The notes under the pieces: model-generated
The model's input: the letters and a program-made list of their open reading frames with translations, nothing else
Databases searched by the model: none
Told to the model about the DNA's origin: nothing
Program-made: the position numbers and the translations under genes
Part shown: positions 60,875-64,000 of the stretch, piece after piece
Layout of the letters: each line of letters begins with the position of its first letter
Numbering within the stretch: the stretch's first letter is position 1
From: Spirochaetota bacterium
Lineage (GTDB): Bacteria > Spirochaetota > UBA4802 > UBA5550
DNA length: 64,000 nucleotides
Assembly: GCA_016933025.1 (NCBI GenBank)
Contig: JAFGBT010000045.1
Coordinates: 1 to 64,000 of the forward strand
Reading direction: 5' to 3'

Positions 60875-60893
60875 CCTCTCCCTCGGGGAGAGG
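60875..60893. repeat. C/T-rich 8-bp-stem hairpin between paaK and the ACT gene
   Basis: CCTCTCCC-TCG-GGGAGAGG is a perfect hairpin inside a C-rich stretch. Sequences of this type (CCCTCTCCCTCGGGGAGAGG) are common interspersed units in diverse bacterial genomes. It may reduce expression downstream or be a neutral insertion. Confidence 0.55.
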
Positions 60894-60957
60894 AGGAGAG
60901 GAGGTAAAGGGGCGCGGCAGACCGCGCCGCAAGAAGATATCATTAAGGAGACCGACA

Positions 60958-61389
60958 ATGAACGTAACACAACTTTCAGTATTCATGGAAAATAAACCGG
61001 GACACCTGCAGGGGGTTTTGAAAACCCTCGCCGACGCGAATATCAACATCGTCACGCTGACCATTGCGGAAACCTCCGATTTCGGGATCCTTCGCATGAT
61101 AGTGAACGACCCGGACAAGGCGAAAAAGGTGCTCCAGGAGAACAGGATCACCTGCTCGGTCACGGACGTCCTCGCCGTGGAGCTGGATGACAAGCCGGGG
61201 TCCCTGTTCAAGGCGATCGACACCTTTACGAAAAACAGACTGAACATCGAATACATGTACGCCTTCACCGAAAAGCGGGGCGACAAGGCGGTCATGATTT
61301 TCCGCTTTGACAATATTGAGGCAGCCAAGAAGGCCCTGGCCCAGGAGGGCATCAGCATCGTGAAGAAGATAGACATCATTGGAGCGTGA
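60958..61389 (+). CDS. tandem ACT-domain protein
   Basis: The protein has 143 residues from ATG 60958 (AAGGAG upstream). It consists of two ACT domains: MNVTQLSVFMENKPGHLQGVLKTLADANIN in the first and LAVELDDKPGSLFKAIDTFTKNRLNI in the second, each with the small-ligand turn (NKPGHL, DKPGSL). Such proteins bind amino acids and are typical companions of paaK and ior genes. It probably senses an aromatic amino acid or product. The stop is one base before iorA. Confidence 0.88.
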   Translation: MNVTQLSVFMENKPGHLQGVLKTLADANINIVTLTIAETSDFGILRMIVNDPDKAKKVLQENRITCSVTDVLAVELDDKPGSLFKAIDTFTKNRLNIEYMYAFTEKRGDKAVMIFRFDNIEAAKKALAQEGISIVKKIDIIGA

Positions 61390-61390
61390 C

Positions 61391-62950
61391 ATGGAGAAGA
61401 AGGTCCTTCTCGGCAACGAGGCCATCGCGCGGGGAGCGTACGAGGCCGGGTGCCACGTCGCAACGGCCTACCCCGGTACGCCGAGCACCGAGATACTGGA
61501 GACGATAGCCCGGGACTACCGGGAGATCAGATCGCAGTGGTCACCGAACGAGAAGGTGGCCCTGGAGGTTGCCGCGGGCGCGTCGGTATCGGGAGGGCGC
61601 GCCCTGGCCGCCATGAAGCACGTGGGGCTCAACGTCGCGGCGGACCCGCTCTTTACTTTTTCATACACCGGTGTGAACGGGGGCTTCGTGATCGTCAACG
61701 CCGACGACCCGAGCGCGTGGAGCTCGCAGAACGAGCAGGACAACCGTCACCTGGCGCGCGCCGCCAAGGTGCCCATGATCGAACCGTCGAACCCCCAGGA
61801 GGCAAAGGACTTCACCAAGCTGGCCTTCGATCTGTCGGAGGAGTTCGACCGGCCCGTCATCGTCCGGATCACCACCAGGATCGCCCACTCGCAGGGGATC
61901 GTGGAGCTCGGCGAGAGGCAGGAAGTCCCGGTGAAGCCTTTCGTCCGCAACCCGCAGAAGTTCGTGATGCTGCCGGCGCACGCGCGGCCGCGCCATGTGT
62001 TCATCGAGGAGCAGCATAAAAAGCTGAAGGAGTATTCAAACAGGAGTCCCCTCAACCGGATCGAGTGGGGGAACAAAAAGCGCGGGATCATCACAGACAG
62101 CGTCGCCTACCAGTACGTGAAGGAGACCTGCCCGGACGACTCGGTGCTGAAGATCGGGATGGTCTGGCCCATGCCGGACGACGTCATCAGGGAGTTCGCC
62201 GCCGGCGTCGAGAAGCTCTACGTGGTGGAGGAGCTCGATCCCTTCATCGAGGACTACGTCAAGGCTCTCGGTATCCCGTGTACCGGCAAGGAAATCATTC
62301 CCATCTGTTTCGAGCTCACGCCGGACATCGTGGACCGGGCGCTCAACGGCAAAATTAAGGGCGGCGCCTACCCGAAATACGAAACCAACCCGGTGCCGCC
62401 CCGGCCGCCCGCGCTCTGCGCCGGATGCCCGCACGGCTTTGTGTTCACGGTGCTCAAGAAGCTGGATCTGCACGTCAACGGCGACATCGGCTGTTACACC
62501 CTCGCGGCGCTCCCTCCCTATTCGGCGATGCACACCCAGGGGTGCATGGGCGCCGGCATCGGCATGCACCTCGGCATGGAGAAGGCCCACGGCCCTGAGA
62601 TGGCGCGTAAAAGCGTCGCGGTAATCGGCGACTCAACCTTCGTCCATTCCGGCATAACGCCGCTCATCGACCTGGTCTACAACAAGGGGACCGGCACCGT
62701 CATCATCATGGACAACCGGGGCACGGCGATGACCGGGCACCAGGACCACCCGGGCACGGGGAAGACGCTCTCTGGCGAGGAGACGCACACCCTCGACCTG
62801 GAACTGCTCGTGAAGGCGATCGGCGTGAAGCGGGTCGTGGTGACCGATCCGAAGAACGTCGAGGAGCTCGAGCGCATCGTGCGCGAAGAAGTGGCTGCCC
62901 CCGAGCCGTCCGTCATAATATCAAAGAGAAAATGCATCCTGATAAAGTGA
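61391..62950 (+). CDS. iorA: indolepyruvate ferredoxin oxidoreductase alpha subunit, without the ferredoxin domain
   Basis: The protein has 519 residues from ATG 61391 (GGAG upstream). The start VLLGNEAIARGAYEAGC and AYPGTPSTEI, then GVNGGFVIVNADDPSAWSSQ, CAGCPHGFVFTVLKKL and GDSTFVHSGITPLIDLVYNKG (thiamine pyrophosphate-binding motif) are typical of IorA. It oxidises arylpyruvates to aryl-CoA with reduction of ferredoxin. Usual IorA proteins are about 580-650 residues and end with two [4Fe-4S] ferredoxin motifs; this one stops at ISKRKCILIK. The electrons must therefore leave through another protein. It ends 10 bp before iorB. Confidence 0.9.
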   Translation: MEKKVLLGNEAIARGAYEAGCHVATAYPGTPSTEILETIARDYREIRSQWSPNEKVALEVAAGASVSGGRALAAMKHVGLNVAADPLFTFSYTGVNGGFVIVNADDPSAWSSQNEQDNRHLARAAKVPMIEPSNPQEAKDFTKLAFDLSEEFDRPVIVRITTRIAHSQGIVELGERQEVPVKPFVRNPQKFVMLPAHARPRHVFIEEQHKKLKEYSNRSPLNRIEWGNKKRGIITDSVAYQYVKETCPDDSVLKIGMVWPMPDDVIREFAAGVEKLYVVEELDPFIEDYVKALGIPCTGKEIIPICFELTPDIVDRALNGKIKGGAYPKYETNPVPPRPPALCAGCPHGFVFTVLKKLDLHVNGDIGCYTLAALPPYSAMHTQGCMGAGIGMHLGMEKAHGPEMARKSVAVIGDSTFVHSGITPLIDLVYNKGTGTVIIMDNRGTAMTGHQDHPGTGKTLSGEETHTLDLELLVKAIGVKRVVVTDPKNVEELERIVREEVAAPEPSVIISKRKCILIK

Positions 62951-62960
62951 GGGCCCTGCC

Positions 62961-63530
62961 ATGAAGAACGTGATATTCGCCGGCGTCGGCGGCCAGGGCG
63001 TGATCCTGGCGAGCAAGATCCTGATGGAGGTCGCGAAAAACGCCGGATACGACGTGAAGGAATCCGAGGTGCATGGCATGGCCCAGCGCGGGGGCAGCGT
63101 CGACTGCAACGTTCGCTACGGCGACAGGGTCTACTCGCCGCTCATCCCCCGCGAGGAGGCCGATTTCATCGTGAGCCTGGAGATGCTGGAGGTGATGCGC
63201 AAGCTGGAATACCTGGCCCCCGGCGGCAGGCTTATCGTCAACACGGAGAAGGTTAACCCGGCGCCGGTGCAGACGGGCGCGATGCAGTATCCTCCAGACC
63301 TCAGAGAATGGATATCCAAAAACGTTAAAAACGCGTTATTTGTTGACACGTCCGGCATGTTAAAGGAGGTTGGCACCCGCAAGGCCTTGAATATCGTGAT
63401 GCTCGGCATCCTGTCCAGGGACCTGGAGTTCACCCGGGAACAGTGGGAATCCGCGATCAAATCCCTGGTGAAGGAGAAATTCCTCGACATGAACATCAAG
63501 GCCTTCAATCTGGGGAGGGAATACAATTGA
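62961..63530 (+). CDS. iorB: indolepyruvate ferredoxin oxidoreductase beta subunit
   Basis: The protein has 189 residues, the normal length. It starts MKNVIFAGVGGQGVILASKIL, the gamma-type fold of 2-oxoacid oxidoreductases, then ESEVHGMAQRGGSVDCNVRYG, which is highly conserved in IorB. It forms the complex with IorA. After its stop a short gap contains diverged, partly inverted copies of a GGATCG-rich unit (63536-63600). Confidence 0.92.
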   Translation: MKNVIFAGVGGQGVILASKILMEVAKNAGYDVKESEVHGMAQRGGSVDCNVRYGDRVYSPLIPREEADFIVSLEMLEVMRKLEYLAPGGRLIVNTEKVNPAPVQTGAMQYPPDLREWISKNVKNALFVDTSGMLKEVGTRKALNIVMLGILSRDLEFTREQWESAIKSLVKEKFLDMNIKAFNLGREYN

Positions 63531-63625
63531 CGGGGATCGAGGATCGGGTAGTATGATTATATTGGAGAACGATCGGCTCGCGACCCTCGAACCGCGATCC
63601 AAGAATATCAAGGTATTATGCTAAC

Positions 63626-64000
63626 ATGAAAAGAATGGTATATTTAATGCCGCTGGCATCGTTCCCGCTCATGGCGCTGGCGCAGCAGTCCGCCGATAGT
63701 TCGATGCAGGCCGACAATCCCTATGCGGCAGCCGCTCTGATTTTTATAGTCGGCCTGGCAGTGCCCGCGGCGTTGATCGCATACTTCCGCCTGCAGCGCC
63801 GCGGCCGCGTGATCGCGGCCGTCATTTTTTCCGTGCTGGACTGGATGGTGACCGTTCCCATCGTCACAACGGCCGGCCTGAGCCTGTACGCGAGCGTCGC
63901 GATCGCCTCGGTTTCCGCGGCGGTGCTCGCGTTCGCCGTCATCCGTTTCGGCGCGCACCTGTCCGGATTTTTCCGGCTGAACAATTCGTCTCGATCTGAC
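63626..64000 (+). CDS. membrane protein of unknown function, N-terminal part (gene cut by window end)
   Basis: An ATG at 63626 opens a frame that stays open to the last base of the window (about 125 residues). It begins with a signal-like segment (KRMVYLMPLASFPLMALAQQ), then hydrophobic segments (AAAALIFIVGLAVPAALIAYF, then VIAAVIFSVLDWMVTVP and SVAIASVSAAVLAFAVI). No family is recognisable. A ribosome-binding site is not obvious, but codon usage matches the neighbours. Confidence 0.6.
   Translation, partial: MKRMVYLMPLASFPLMALAQQSADSSMQADNPYAAAALIFIVGLAVPAALIAYFRLQRRGRVIAAVIFSVLDWMVTVPIVTTAGLSLYASVAIASVSAAVLAFAVIRFGAHLSGFFRLNNSSRSD

Noticed and set aside
63531..63625. GGATCG-rich stretch after iorB as a terminator
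   Set aside because: The inverted segments are too imperfect and no T-run follows.
1..64000. CRISPR array, tRNA or rRNA genes
   Set aside because: No regularly spaced repeats and no tRNA-like T-loop or CCA-end patterns were seen in the gaps.

Overview
The window carries about 56 protein-coding genes in short operons on both strands and no tRNA or rRNA gene that I can see. It looks like chromosomal DNA of a Gram-negative, moderately GC-rich bacterium, most likely a spirochaete related to the Leptospira branch. The evidence is a DUF1554 domain (a domain typical of Leptospira lipoproteins), two 7TM-DISM receptors with DISMED2-type sensor domains, LL-diaminopimelate aminotransferase, loose lipoboxes, and a bactofilin-YaaR-HolB-RicT cluster. 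The assignment is inference; a deltaproteobacterium-like lineage is the main alternative.

Layout. 1-6270: the tail of an alpha/beta hydrolase, then the housekeeping operon rpsF-ssb-rpsR-DUF2232-rplI-dnaB, followed without a gap by an MlaE-type permease and a PIMT-like methyltransferase. 6441-12390: an FGGY kinase, a sphingosine-1-phosphate-lyase-type PLP enzyme, the remnant of an amidase gene, a QueG-like ferredoxin protein and an intact FAAH-like amidase. 12528-20875: a degenerate YchF paralogue, a methyltransferase, the first copy of a tandem ribbon-helix-helix protein, valS, a thioesterase, a CDF transporter and a secreted protein. 20883-27656: a HAMP-type membrane protein, parA-parB, a FecR lipoprotein, an ABM monooxygenase, a BaiN-type flavoprotein and a radical SAM protein. 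27822-32249: the second tandem ribbon-helix-helix copy, dapL, a duplicated-motif small protein overlapping a glutamine amidotransferase, a HAD hydrolase and a VapBC-type toxin-antitoxin pair.

32367-38789 is one long minus-strand run: bactofilin, yaaR, holB, ricT, (interspersed repeat), metG, yfcE-type phosphodiesterase and a winged-helix ferredoxin. 39043-42737 holds a PTS EIIA/zinc-ribbon fusion, an NDP-forming acyl-CoA synthetase alpha-type protein and a DUF1554 protein. 42995-45766 is a large modular surface lipoprotein with sandwich repeats, Cys-rich repeats and a fibrinogen-like C-terminus. 46453-50790 holds two tandem paralogous membrane receptors ending in RsbW-type ATPase domains.

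50892-56501 is a fatty-acid/acyl-CoA region: an acyl-CoA dehydrogenase, a MerR regulator, an acyl-CoA synthetase with a perfect 18-bp palindrome in front of it, and a 3-beta-HSD-like dehydrogenase. 56695-59398 holds a lipoprotein and a penicillin-acylase-like protein without a recognisable nucleophile. 59553-63530 is a coherent aryl/2-oxoacid operon (paaK, ACT protein, iorA, iorB). The window ends inside a membrane protein gene.

The most interesting unexplained items are the tandem ribbon-helix-helix family and its possible palindromic operator, the kinase/S1P-lyase/amidase cluster, the EIIA-zinc ribbon fusion, the degenerate YchF and acylase paralogues, and the paired 7TM-DISM/RsbW receptors.
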